From a virus, in the IMG/VR virus record IMGVR_UViG_3300019487_000024, positions 1 through 64,000 of that record: DNA of 64,000 nt. One strand, written 5' to 3'. Numbering within the stretch: position 1 is the first letter of the stretch; each line of letters starts with the position of its first letter. The notes under the pieces were generated by a model, which searched no databases, was not told where the DNA came from, and saw only the letters and a program-made list of their open reading frames with translations. Of the stretch, positions 17,145 to 25,959 are shown piece by piece. Both the position numbers and the translations under genes were made by a program.

Positions 17145-17969
17145 ATGCCAGATCAAATGATTCCAATCACCCGGCCAACCGTGAGCAATCCGGTGCCGCC
17201 AGTTACGCCTGTAGAGTCTAAATTTCCAACCGAAGTCATCGGTCTTCCAAGCAAGGGATGGTTCTATCCAACGGACAACCCACTGTCGTACGGCACGCTT
17301 GAACTGAAAATGATGACTGCCAAAGAAGAAGACATCCTCACGTCACGCAACCTTATCCAAAAGAACATTGTCCTTGACAAGCTTCTTGAGTCTATCGTCA
17401 TTGACAAGACCATTAAGTTGGATGACATGCTCATTTGTGACCGAAACGCCGTGTTCTTTGCCATTCGCCGCCTTGCGTATGGTGATCAATACGATGCCAA
17501 GATTACTTGCGGTCGCTGTGCAAAGGAGAATGATATTTCTATCGATCTGGCAAAGCTTGACAACCGCCCATTCAAGTTTGAAGAGCATACCAAGGGTGAG
17601 AACAGCTTCAAATTTGATCTTCCATTTTCCAAGAAGACAATCACGTTCAAACTTCTGTCCAAGAAAGACGAATCGGCGATTGACTTGGAACTTCAAGGAT
17701 TGACAAAAGTTTACAAAGATGTCAGTAAGGAAGTTACTACTCGCCTCGCACATTTGATTACGAGTGTTGATGGTAACACCGAGACTGCTCGTATTCGTAA
17801 ATTTGTCAACGAAGAACTTCCTTCCAAAGACAGCTTGGCTCTACGTCGCCACATTCGGGAAACCATGCCCGATATTGACTCCACCTTCGATTTCGCTTGC
17901 GGACATTGTGGGTTGGAGCGAAAGGAGGAGACGCCGATGGGCGTATCCTTTTTTTGGCCTAACGGATGA
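17145..17969 (+). CDS. gp26-like baseplate/tail assembly protein, first frame of a frameshift pair
   Basis: 274 residues from the ATG at 17145. The pattern matches the T4 base plate protein family as I know it from T4-like cyanophages: EVIGLPSKGWFYP, MMTAKEEDILTSRNLI, CDRNAVFFAIRRLAYGDQYD, then a zinc-ribbon-like pair CGRC and CGHC, and the terminal FFWP. Position between tail tube and tape measure is that of the tail assembly chaperones of other phages, and its end overlaps a +1-frame ORF across a T7 run. An AAAGGAGG sequence (17921-17928) precedes an in-frame internal ATG (17937). Upstream codons before 17145 overlap the divergent promoter region and are less likely used. Confidence 0.75.
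   Translation: MPDQMIPITRPTVSNPVPPVTPVESKFPTEVIGLPSKGWFYPTDNPLSYGTLELKMMTAKEEDILTSRNLIQKNIVLDKLLESIVIDKTIKLDDMLICDRNAVFFAIRRLAYGDQYDAKITCGRCAKENDISIDLAKLDNRPFKFEEHTKGENSFKFDLPFSKKTITFKLLSKKDESAIDLELQGLTKVYKDVSKEVTTRLAHLITSVDGNTETARIRKFVNEELPSKDSLALRRHIRETMPDIDSTFDFACGHCGLERKEETPMGVSFFWPNG
17949..17955 (+). other. T7 run, candidate +1 frameshift site
   Basis: The zero frame reads TCC TTT TTT TGG CCT. Skipping one T gives TTT TTT GGC CTA and opens the frame that continues to 18195. A -1 shift would meet TAA within three codons, so only +1 (or -2) extends the protein. The mechanism is unproven; a one-base sequencing error would look the same. Confidence 0.5.
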
Positions 17970-18195
17970 GTACAAAGTAAATCTTCACGATCTTCTCTTT
18001 GATCTATGCAAAATCGGTAACTTAGGTTACGATGCTGCATATTCCATGCCCGTCCATTACAGGACATTCTATATTCGTAAACTTATCAAGGACCAAGAGA
18101 AGGACAAGGTGAGATACGAGAAAGAGAAGGCAGCAGCAGAAGGAAAGACCACGAGTCAAGGATTTGCTCGTGGTCCTGCCGTTGAACGCCGTTAG
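17956..18195 (+). CDS. +1-frame extension of the gp26-like protein (tail chaperone-type)
   Basis: 79 codons with no ATG, GTG or TTG at a sensible place: the only in-frame candidate is a GTG at 17908, buried in the upstream gene without a ribosome site. The product reads FGLTDEYKVNLHDLLFDLCK, then YSMPVHYRTFYIRKLIKD and a basic tail ending VERR. It is too well formed to be chance: hydrophobic periodicity, charged helical end, and a stop just before the next transcription unit. It is most likely made as a C-terminal extension (about 349 residues in total) by frameshifting or slippage at the T7 run. Confidence 0.6.
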   Translation, partial: GLTDEYKVNLHDLLFDLCKIGNLGYDAAYSMPVHYRTFYIRKLIKDQEKDKVRYEKEKAAAEGKTTSQGFARGPAVERR

Positions 18196-18485
18196 TAATT
18201 GTTCATACCCGCCAAGATTGCAAGAGTCACAATCCAAGTGGCGATGCAGACAATCCAAAGTCCAATTCGCATCCGGCGAAGTTGACGCTGTGCGACACGA
18301 ATCTTGTTTGCGTCGTTTCCCCAGCATCGGTCGTACATCCCTTTGCAGAGAAGTGGCTCCAATGCGGGAGCAAAGAGCAAACCAATGAACAGCGTCAGAA
18401 ACGCCACACCCGCCAACGTGGAGAGAATTCGCTTTGAATCGGCGACCAATCCACCCAAGAACGTGTTTTCATTTTCCAGCATCAT
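18192..18485 (-). CDS. small membrane protein, two TM segments
   Basis: 97 residues on the minus strand between plus-strand tail genes. Two hydrophobic segments are clear: VAFLTLFIGLLFAPALEPLL (about 27-46) and IGLWIVCIATWIVTLAILAG (about 74-93), separated by a charged loop with two Cys and the basic stretch RVAQRQLRRMR. The size and topology would suit a holin-like or superinfection-type inner-membrane protein, but no family is recognised. A sigma70-like promoter on the same strand ends seven bases before the ATG, supporting it as a separately expressed early gene. Confidence 0.65.
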   Translation of the reverse strand: MMLENENTFLGGLVADSKRILSTLAGVAFLTLFIGLLFAPALEPLLCKGMYDRCWGNDANKIRVAQRQLRRMRIGLWIVCIATWIVTLAILAGMNNY

Positions 18486-18491
18486 GGCATC

Positions 18492-18519
18492 AATCTACCA
18501 TGCTTCTATAAAAAGTCAA
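18492..18519 (-). promoter_or_regulatory. sigma70-like promoter for the membrane protein
   Basis: Minus strand: TTGACT (18519-18514), 16 bases, TAGATT (18497-18492). The -10 ends seven bases before the ATG at 18485, so transcription would begin at the start codon. Confidence 0.5.
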
Positions 18520-18558
18520 GTGCCAAATTGAAATCCGCAAGAAAATCTTGATGACAGG

Positions 18559-18568
18559 CTATTTATAA
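18559..18568 (+). promoter_or_regulatory. CTATTTATAA element before tape measure gene
   Basis: TATTTA (18560-18565) lies 11 bases before the ATG at 18576, with AAGAG between as a possible weak ribosome site. Confidence 0.5.
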
Positions 18569-18575
18569 TAAGAGT

Positions 18576-20891
18576 ATGCCCGACATCAACGTGCCAAATA
18601 GTATTCAGAATGTTGTCCAAGAGAGTATGGACGCTCTGAATGTGCAACGCCAGCTTGAGCAAAGCCTTGCCAATCAAACAACTGCCTTGGAGCAGATGCT
18701 CGGTATTTCCTCCGCACTGAAGAATTCCTTCGTTCAACGTCTTACCCGTGAAGTAGAATTGGGTCGCACAGTTAAGAACATTGAAAAGCAACTTCAAGAT
18801 CAAAAGAAACACACGGCAACTTTGACCGACGAGGCAAAACGTGCCGAATCAAAACTTGTTGAAGATGGTCTTGCTCAACAACTCTCTGCATACAGTAAAG
18901 AACTTGAAATACTTCGCAAGGTCAACGGAGCAGCAATTGGTCCTATGCTTTACTTCTTGGGACAAGCATGGGAACTATTCAAGAGTCTTGACAAGGCGGC
19001 AGCGAATTTCAGACAAACGATGGGATTTGTTCGTGCCACGGCATCTGATTTGAGAAAGGTTGCCGAACAGACCGCAATTGATTTCATGCATGTTGGTGTT
19101 AACATTGACACTGCATATTCTTCCATTTTGGCTTTGGGTAAAGAAATGGGAAGTGTTCACGCAATATCTTCTGATTTGGTTAAAACGACCGCAGTATTAA
19201 AATCTCAGTTGGGAGTTTCGGAAGACGCCTCGGCAGGTTTCTTGAGAAATATGGCAGCGATTGCCGGAAGCTCTATGGAAGCTCAGAAGGACATGGCATT
19301 CATGGCGGGGGCTTTGTCTAATGCCGCTGGTGTTCCTCTCCCTGCCATTATGAAGGATATTGCAACGAAGTCCAATACTACGTTGACAATGATGTCTCGT
19401 CTTCCTACTCAAGTCATTCGTACGGCATTAGAACTTCGCAAGATGGGAACTGACTTGGATAAGGCGGCAAAGTCTAGTCGTGAAATTTTGAACTTCACGG
19501 ACAGCGTGAATGCAGAAATGGAAGCCTCAGTATTGTTGGGACATTCCATCAACTTGCAACGTGCTCGTGAATTGGCATATCGCCGTGATATTGCAGGTTC
19601 CACTAAAGAGATTCTTAGAATTACTAAGAGTATCAGTTTTGAAAACCTAGACGTGTCTCAACAAGAAGCATTTGCTCGTGCGACGGGAAAGAGCGTGGAC
19701 GAATTACTTTCATTGGTACAATCCGAGAAGCAATGGCAAGCAGCCCGCAAAGACCCTGCGTTAGCGGGACGTGTCGCTGCTTATGAAAAGTTGAGAGAAT
19801 CCAACGAAGCCGCAGCAAAAGCCGCAGGAAAGAATTTGGAGTTCTTGATTATGACCAGTTCTAATCAGGAACGATTGACCGCCATCAGCCAGAAATGGAG
19901 TCAGATTCTTGCACAGGCAGGACAGATTCTTCTTCCAATCATTGATGTTGCTCTTGACTTGGTTATTCCAGTAATGGACATCGCCCGTGGTATTGCAGGA
20001 TGGTATTTGGCATTGAAAACTGTCGGACCAATCCTTGCACCTATCGTCAATTTCGTGACGAAGATATTTGAATGGGTTAAAGCTATTGGTGTGGCTGGCA
20101 CTACGGTTGGTGGGGTATTTGCACGGGTTGGTGGATTTTTTGGAAGAATTTTCGGATTCGTGGCAGAGCTTTTCCCGTGGGTAGGACGTTTGTTTGGAAT
20201 GTTCGGAAAATTCTTGGGACCAATTGGTCTTATCATCACGGCATTTCAATTTGTTGTCAACTTGTTCAAACGATTGCATGGTATTGGCGATGCATTTAAG
20301 GAAGGTATTTTGAATGGTATCTGGTTTGGTATCAAAGCAATTGGTGGGGCGTTGTATGATACATTGCTCAAACCATTTGTGGATGCATGGAACTGGATTA
20401 AGGGAATTTTCATTGGAAAGTCTCCCTCGGCTCTTGGACTTGGAATAGTTAAGGGCATTATGTCGGTTGCAGCTATGGTATTTGATGCTCTTACTTATCC
20501 GTGGAGAAAGTTCTTGGCTTGGGTCTTGGACAAGATTCCCGGTATGGGCAAGTATGCCAAAGGATTGCGTGAAGGTGCTGGTGGATTGCTCGCTAAGTCA
20601 GTTGAGAGCGAAACCAAGGCAGCAAATGTACCGGCACAAAAGATTGCTCCCGAACCTGCGAAAGTTCCCGGAACAAATGAAAAGCCTAATGGTGCGGTTG
20701 CTCCTGCGGGCGAGATGCCTCCAATTGAGTCCCCCGATAAGGTGTTTCAAGACATCTTGTCTTCAATAAAGGAACTGAATGCTAATCTTCAAAGCGGAAA
20801 GATTGGTATTTATTTGGATGGACAGTTAGTGTCTGCAACTCTGGCTCGTCAAAGCGAGTTCCGAGGCGGTTTCGGCGTGAATAAGGTCTAA
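18576..20891 (+). CDS. tail tape measure protein
   Basis: 771 residues. The N-terminal 90 residues are a charged coiled coil, the middle is long alpha-helix, and residues about 450-670 form a very hydrophobic, Gly-rich region (for instance LILPIIDVALDLVIP; GGVFARVGGFFGRIFGFVAE; KFLGPIGLIITAFQFVVNLF). This is the hallmark of tape measure proteins, which set tail length and help DNA cross the inner membrane. By the usual rule of about 0.15 nm per residue the tail would be near 115 nm (inference). The C-terminal part is Pro-rich then globular. It follows the frameshift chaperone pair, the standard order in long-tailed phages. Confidence 0.85.
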   Translation: MPDINVPNSIQNVVQESMDALNVQRQLEQSLANQTTALEQMLGISSALKNSFVQRLTREVELGRTVKNIEKQLQDQKKHTATLTDEAKRAESKLVEDGLAQQLSAYSKELEILRKVNGAAIGPMLYFLGQAWELFKSLDKAAANFRQTMGFVRATASDLRKVAEQTAIDFMHVGVNIDTAYSSILALGKEMGSVHAISSDLVKTTAVLKSQLGVSEDASAGFLRNMAAIAGSSMEAQKDMAFMAGALSNAAGVPLPAIMKDIATKSNTTLTMMSRLPTQVIRTALELRKMGTDLDKAAKSSREILNFTDSVNAEMEASVLLGHSINLQRARELAYRRDIAGSTKEILRITKSISFENLDVSQQEAFARATGKSVDELLSLVQSEKQWQAARKDPALAGRVAAYEKLRESNEAAAKAAGKNLEFLIMTSSNQERLTAISQKWSQILAQAGQILLPIIDVALDLVIPVMDIARGIAGWYLALKTVGPILAPIVNFVTKIFEWVKAIGVAGTTVGGVFARVGGFFGRIFGFVAELFPWVGRLFGMFGKFLGPIGLIITAFQFVVNLFKRLHGIGDAFKEGILNGIWFGIKAIGGALYDTLLKPFVDAWNWIKGIFIGKSPSALGLGIVKGIMSVAAMVFDALTYPWRKFLAWVLDKIPGMGKYAKGLREGAGGLLAKSVESETKAANVPAQKIAPEPAKVPGTNEKPNGAVAPAGEMPPIESPDKVFQDILSSIKELNANLQSGKIGIYLDGQLVSATLARQSEFRGGFGVNKV

Positions 20892-20894
20892 AAT

Positions 20895-23144
20895 ATGGCA
20901 TTTCAACCAATAACGATTCCGACGAATTTCCCAAACATTCCAACGCCGGGAAAGATTCAAATCCTGTGGGATGCCAATAGCACTAAGCTTTATCGTCGGC
21001 TGTCTCCTTACACAGACTATCATCAAAGTTTGATTGGTGGAGCAACACAAGAACCATTTTTCTATACTTTCATCGACCAAGCTGGTAAAGGAGTTTCAGG
21101 ACTCAAGAAGTATGAGTCCCGACTTTTTCCCATTGGATCGGCACCAATTGATGTAATCCGAACCTCCAAATTCTTGGCTTCGGGTAATGGTATCATTTTC
21201 TTGGGTAAGCAGTTCTTGCTGCAAACCGGAAATGCATACAACGAAACTCGTATTTACAACCCAACCTCTCCAATTGTGGCAGCGGGTATGGGATTGGCTT
21301 TGGGAGCGGTTCGCCCGCAACGCAATTTTGATACATCGGGGGGCTTGGGCGGCATTGCTCGTACATTGATTGGTAATCAAATTCCAGATGCTCTGTTTGG
21401 AGCACCTAAAGTAAGTCCTCCTAGCGGAACGGTTAGTGGTGCATTACCCGATGCAACCCTGAATACGGGTGGAAAGGGATTGCTTCGTGCAGGCACGGCA
21501 AATCGTGGACTTAGCCATTTGAATTTGGCTTGGCCACAAAACACCAAAGGGTCAAGCCTCGCAAGTAGTTTCGGAGCAGCCGTCAAGGGACTGGTTACTT
21601 CCATGTTCGCCAATTTCATCCCACAAAACCAAAATGGAATGGTTGCAAGAAGTGATGAAGGAACTTATGGAATGATGGTTGGAGCAGGTTCGGCAAAGTT
21701 TACGTATGTTGGACGTGATGGTAGCACGTTTGGATTCGTTCAACAATGGATTGCAGGATCAAAGACGATTCGTAAGGCGGGGCAATATCCATCACGTCCA
21801 TCACGTCTATTCGTTGGACCATTTGGAGAACCAGTTGAAGTTCTCAATGATAATCTTCAAAGCAAAGACATTCCCGGTATTGGTGAGGTTGGTTATACCG
21901 TTGCGGAAAGTACTAAAGCCAACAACCCCGGATTTCGGTATGGTGATAGTCTAGGTAAAGACAAAGATGGAGATTATGCGGCGTCTGACGTGATGATTCA
22001 ATACTCAGAATTTGTCAAGGAAGCAAATGAATTTCCAACCAAGCAAACCAATCAAGACCTTGTTGCTAAGACCAACATTGCCTTGATCAAGACGCTTGAT
22101 AGAATTCGAGCGGCTAGTGGTGGGACTTATACGGTTGATGTTCCTGACAATGCCAAAGTAATCAGTAGTGGACAGGCGGACAAGAATGGATATGATCGTC
22201 TCTTTGCTACGAATAAGAAAGGCGTCGGACCAATCAACTACCCTATTGGTGTTCTTCAGGATTATCGCACGAGTCGTGTGGTTGACAATACGTTGACTAC
22301 AAATGCAGCGTTGAAGTCTTTGAAGCTTCCAACAGCAGGACATTTTGATGCACTGAATACGCTCACGGTTCTTAATAAGGATCAAAAAATACCCAACTCT
22401 AAACTGAAGGGATGGACCCAATGGCAACCTTATGTGGACGATCAGATTGCATTGTATTTCTATGACGTTGTAAATGAGAAATACATTCCATTCCGTGCAT
22501 CCATTAAGGGACTTTCAGAAACCGACACGGCAAATTGGGAAGAACTCCAATTCATCGGTCGTGGTGATAAAGTGTATGCCTATGGAGGATTCAATAGGAA
22601 TCTTTCGTTCGGAATCAGCATATGTATCAACAGTATTGCGGAACTTGCCCCATCGTGGCAGAGAATTAACTATTTGACTACGTTGGTAAAGCCAGCAAAC
22701 TATACTGTGGCTAAGTTTAATGATGCCGGGTTGAATCGGTCGGTTACAAATCGTTTCATGATTCCTCCGATGATTATGCTTACTCTTGGAGACATGTATA
22801 AAGATCAACCAGTGCTTATACAATCCATTGCAGTCACGGTTCCCGATGATGCAACGTGGGAGACACAGAACCAATTTAATACTGACGAATGGGAGTATTT
22901 GGCGTCATACATCAAAGCCCCCGGAGTTCTTTATGGACAGCTTCCAAAACAAGTGGAGATTTCCTTGGGTCTTGTTCTTCTTGAGAAAGAGAGGGCAATT
23001 GTTGGTGGTGCAAACTTTGGACATGCTCCGAGAATGGATGATGACCAATCCAAATGGAATACGGAAACTATTCCGACTGGTGGAACTCCATCTAAGCTTC
23101 ATCAATCGTGGGTTGTGAGCAAGGATAATACCACTGTAGAATAA
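20895..23144 (+). CDS. baseplate protein, tube-cap-like C-terminus (gp48/gp54-like)
   Basis: 749 residues, three bases after the tape measure stop. The C-terminal part (about residues 600-730) carries NRFMIPPMIMLTLGDMYKDQ, PVLIQSIAVTVPDDATWE and VEISLGLVLLEKERA, a pattern seen in tube-initiator/baseplate proteins of T4-like phages (gp48/gp54), whose tail-tube-like domain seeds tube polymerisation. The N-terminal 550 residues are not recognised and are Gly/Ser-rich in places. Placement straight after the tape measure fits a baseplate-tube junction protein. The exact gp assignment is tentative. Confidence 0.6.
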   Translation: MAFQPITIPTNFPNIPTPGKIQILWDANSTKLYRRLSPYTDYHQSLIGGATQEPFFYTFIDQAGKGVSGLKKYESRLFPIGSAPIDVIRTSKFLASGNGIIFLGKQFLLQTGNAYNETRIYNPTSPIVAAGMGLALGAVRPQRNFDTSGGLGGIARTLIGNQIPDALFGAPKVSPPSGTVSGALPDATLNTGGKGLLRAGTANRGLSHLNLAWPQNTKGSSLASSFGAAVKGLVTSMFANFIPQNQNGMVARSDEGTYGMMVGAGSAKFTYVGRDGSTFGFVQQWIAGSKTIRKAGQYPSRPSRLFVGPFGEPVEVLNDNLQSKDIPGIGEVGYTVAESTKANNPGFRYGDSLGKDKDGDYAASDVMIQYSEFVKEANEFPTKQTNQDLVAKTNIALIKTLDRIRAASGGTYTVDVPDNAKVISSGQADKNGYDRLFATNKKGVGPINYPIGVLQDYRTSRVVDNTLTTNAALKSLKLPTAGHFDALNTLTVLNKDQKIPNSKLKGWTQWQPYVDDQIALYFYDVVNEKYIPFRASIKGLSETDTANWEELQFIGRGDKVYAYGGFNRNLSFGISICINSIAELAPSWQRINYLTTLVKPANYTVAKFNDAGLNRSVTNRFMIPPMIMLTLGDMYKDQPVLIQSIAVTVPDDATWETQNQFNTDEWEYLASYIKAPGVLYGQLPKQVEISLGLVLLEKERAIVGGANFGHAPRMDDDQSKWNTETIPTGGTPSKLHQSWVVSKDNTTVE

Positions 23145-23147
23145 TCT

Positions 23148-23444
23148 ATGAAACGCTACGCAAACATCCCGGTGCAGAACCGATACGATGGAAAACGAGT
23201 CTATAAGACAACTGTTTATCCAATCATTTTGCCTGCGGACACAGACCTTCAAGTAGTATCAAATGAAGGAGACTACTTGGACACCTTGGCATACAAATAC
23301 TATGGAGACCCAACTCTCTATTGGATCATTGCCATTGTAAACAAAATTGGAAAAGGACGCCTAAGTGTTCAAGGAGGATTGACTCTTAGAATCCCCACAA
23401 ATGTCAATGACATCATAGACCAATTCAACAGACTGAACGTTTAA
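23148..23444 (+). CDS. gp53: baseplate wedge protein, gp53-like (LysM-like)
   Basis: 98 residues. The core DYLDTLAYKYYGDPTLYWII followed by AIVNK is the LysM-like signature of the gp53 baseplate family (G-D-x-L-x-x-I-A-x-x-Y-Y-G-x-x-x-L-W-x-x-I-A-x-x-N). T4 gp53 is larger (196 residues) but short forms occur in other myoviruses. It sits between two large baseplate-type genes with spacings of 3 and 6 bases. LysM-like domains here connect wedge to hub rather than bind peptidoglycan (inference from the family). Confidence 0.75.
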   Translation: MKRYANIPVQNRYDGKRVYKTTVYPIILPADTDLQVVSNEGDYLDTLAYKYYGDPTLYWIIAIVNKIGKGRLSVQGGLTLRIPTNVNDIIDQFNRLNV

Positions 23445-23450
23445 TAAGTT

Positions 23451-25925
23451 ATGCCAGCACCTATCATACCGTGGGAACCATGTAACATCCCCGAAGAGAT
23501 TCAGGCAGAACTGAATCGTCGCAAAATCAATCGTAGTTTTCATTATATTGATGGTGCCAAGGGAGAGTGGGACGGAAACACTGGTGAATGGACCAAATAT
23601 CGTGGTCCTATGACGCCGTGGATTCGTTTTTGTTCCAATGGTGCGGGCAGAGTTGGAAAAGATGGTCGTGAGGACAAACAAGGATTTGTGTTCTCCGGGG
23701 GAAAGAATTTCTATAATGGTTATGGATTCGTTCAAAACGCTAGTGGAAGTATGGATAGCATCATTGGCTACATGCCCGATGGAACCCCTCACATCATTGA
23801 TAATGACATTCGCACGAGTGATTATCCAATCCATGTTCCTTCTCCTGAGATTGAGAAAATTAGCGTCACAATTCAGAAGGAACTGTTCCGCCGAGCATCG
23901 GTTGAGTGGGTGTGTTTCTCTAAGAAACAATTGGAGTACATGACTCCCTACTTCTTGATTCCCGGTCTTACATGCATACTTGAATGGGGATGGAACCACT
24001 ATGATGCAACATCTCTTCTTCGCCTAGATAAGATTGATGAACTAAAGAGATTGAATGACAATCCCTACCCACTCTATACAGATCACATTCTTAGGTCCAA
24101 AGGAAATTATGACGTTTTGTTCGGAAAAATCACTCATTTTGAATGGTCGGTGGATGGAAACAAAATCCGATGCAAGACCGAAATCACATCGCAAGACAGA
24201 ATCTATGCGGGGTTGGTCGTTGATTCCAATTCGGTTGATCAGGTTAAGAATTCCAAAGGAGAGAAGACGGATGTTAAACCGCTCAACAACCTCACTCAAT
24301 TTGTTGATAAAGTGTTGACAAAAATGAAAGAAATCAACACGAACAAGGCTGAACCATCTTCCGAACTGAGGGGGTTTTTGAGGTATTTGCAGAAAGTCCA
24401 TCCAACCAATTGGAAAGAATATTGGTATGGTGTCTTCTATGGACGTGACCCCGAAGACACAAAAAAGGATGTCATTCCATACGACAACAAGAAAGAAGAC
24501 TTTGATCGAAAGGCTCCAAACCAAGAAGTATGGATCAACCTTGGTCTTTTGATGGAAGCAATCAATTTCAATACTGATGCCCTCAAGTCATTTAAGAATC
24601 ATCCAATGTTTAGGGTTGATATTGATGATTGCGTCATCAGTGGGCATCCAAATTTGATTTCCACTGACGGAAGTGTGTTGCTGATTCCAAACGCCGAAGC
24701 TCCCAAGTATTTCTCTGGACGCTTTGGGTTCACTCCTGCCGAAGCCAAGAACAACAAAGAAGCCGACTTCAAAGCTCTGGATAACATCAACAATCCACTC
24801 GTCAAAGTTCCCGACAAGAAAGAAGAAGCTCAGAAGCAAAACAAGCTGGCAGATTATCGGGTGTTTATGATTTGCAAACAGCGTGGGGGTGCTCGTCGTG
24901 ATAATTTGGATGAAGTAATAAACCGCATTCGTTACGAGAACAACCCAAAAACCAAGAGCACGTTTGAATTTCCGTTTCTGAATGATGTTCCAAGCGTACC
25001 GGGGTCTAAAGACTATCCACGTCGTTATGCGGGCTTCCTGAAGCATTTGTATTTCAATGTTGGATGCTTACAAGATATGTTGTCTAAAGATGCAGACATC
25101 AAAACATATCCACAATTGATTGAGAAAATCATGGAGAAGATTAGTGATTCGGCTGGAAATTTTTGGGATTTCCGTCTGGTATCTGGAACTGGAAAGAAAG
25201 ATTTGAATGGAAATGAATTGGCAACAATGAAAATTGTGGACTACCGATTCATGAGCACTGCCAACCGTGGTGTTCCTTATAGCTTTGATTACTTTGATGC
25301 AGACAGCTTGCTTCAAGGATTTGGTTTTAAGCCAACCTTGAGTAATGCCCAAGCAATCCGAACAATTTACGCTCAAACCAACAATCCAGATAAAAAGACT
25401 GCGTTGACCAATGGTGAAAATGAATTGTTGGACTATCATTTCCGTGACCGATTATTTTTGGATGAAGACCGTAAAGTGACTACAAGCACCACGCCCGACA
25501 CGTCTCAATTTTATGAAAGGATGCGAGAGTTACAACAGATTGCTCCGGTCGCCGGTGTGTATCAGATTACATCCAAAAACCAAATTGGTCTGCCATTTGT
25601 TCGTCGCTTGGTTCTTCCTTCTCCCGACGTGTTGACGCTTTTGTTGGATGACGACGATGAAGATAATAATCCAAAATACACGGGTATCATGCCGGGTATT
25701 CAGGCAAGCATTACTATTCAAGGAATCGGTGGACTGAGAACATTCATGATGTTTTTGGTTCGCAATGTTCCAGAACCATACTCTCACCAAAACATTGTCT
25801 TTCGTATTGTTGACGTGCAGGAAACGGTTGAAGCAAGCCGTTGGACGACGACAGTCACGGCTGGCATCATTCCTCTACGGGAGCAAATAAAGAAACGCCT
25901 CGGTTTCAACAGTAAAACAAATTGA
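23451..25925 (+). CDS. large baseplate/hub-associated structural protein
   Basis: 824 residues, family not firmly recognised. Notable blocks are YFLIPGLTCILEWGWNHYDA, then VLFGKITHFEWSVDGNKIRC with KTEITSQDR (residues about 220-260), and a C-terminal section of beta-hairpins (GIMPGIQASITIQGIGGLRT, HQNIVFRIVDVQETVEASRW, TTTVTAGIIPLREQ) that reads like the tube-like or OB-type domains of baseplate hub proteins. It is the last gene of the tail transcription block: the next gene starts from its own promoter right after the stop. A gp27-type hub role is possible, but no motif proves it. Confidence 0.55.
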   Translation: MPAPIIPWEPCNIPEEIQAELNRRKINRSFHYIDGAKGEWDGNTGEWTKYRGPMTPWIRFCSNGAGRVGKDGREDKQGFVFSGGKNFYNGYGFVQNASGSMDSIIGYMPDGTPHIIDNDIRTSDYPIHVPSPEIEKISVTIQKELFRRASVEWVCFSKKQLEYMTPYFLIPGLTCILEWGWNHYDATSLLRLDKIDELKRLNDNPYPLYTDHILRSKGNYDVLFGKITHFEWSVDGNKIRCKTEITSQDRIYAGLVVDSNSVDQVKNSKGEKTDVKPLNNLTQFVDKVLTKMKEINTNKAEPSSELRGFLRYLQKVHPTNWKEYWYGVFYGRDPEDTKKDVIPYDNKKEDFDRKAPNQEVWINLGLLMEAINFNTDALKSFKNHPMFRVDIDDCVISGHPNLISTDGSVLLIPNAEAPKYFSGRFGFTPAEAKNNKEADFKALDNINNPLVKVPDKKEEAQKQNKLADYRVFMICKQRGGARRDNLDEVINRIRYENNPKTKSTFEFPFLNDVPSVPGSKDYPRRYAGFLKHLYFNVGCLQDMLSKDADIKTYPQLIEKIMEKISDSAGNFWDFRLVSGTGKKDLNGNELATMKIVDYRFMSTANRGVPYSFDYFDADSLLQGFGFKPTLSNAQAIRTIYAQTNNPDKKTALTNGENELLDYHFRDRLFLDEDRKVTTSTTPDTSQFYERMRELQQIAPVAGVYQITSKNQIGLPFVRRLVLPSPDVLTLLLDDDDEDNNPKYTGIMPGIQASITIQGIGGLRTFMMFLVRNVPEPYSHQNIVFRIVDVQETVEASRWTTTVTAGIIPLREQIKKRLGFNSKTN

Positions 25926-25950
25926 CAGTTTCTATATCTTGTGGTAGTCT
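25922..25950 (+). promoter_or_regulatory. sigma70-like promoter for the DNA polymerase gene
   Basis: TTGACA (25922-25927), 17-base spacer, TAGTCT (25945-25950). The predicted start lies 0-3 bases from the TTG/ATG pair at 25957/25960, giving an essentially leaderless mRNA. The spacer shares CTATA and TGTGG with the promoter at 47932. Confidence 0.6.
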
Positions 25951-25959
25951 GAATGGTTG

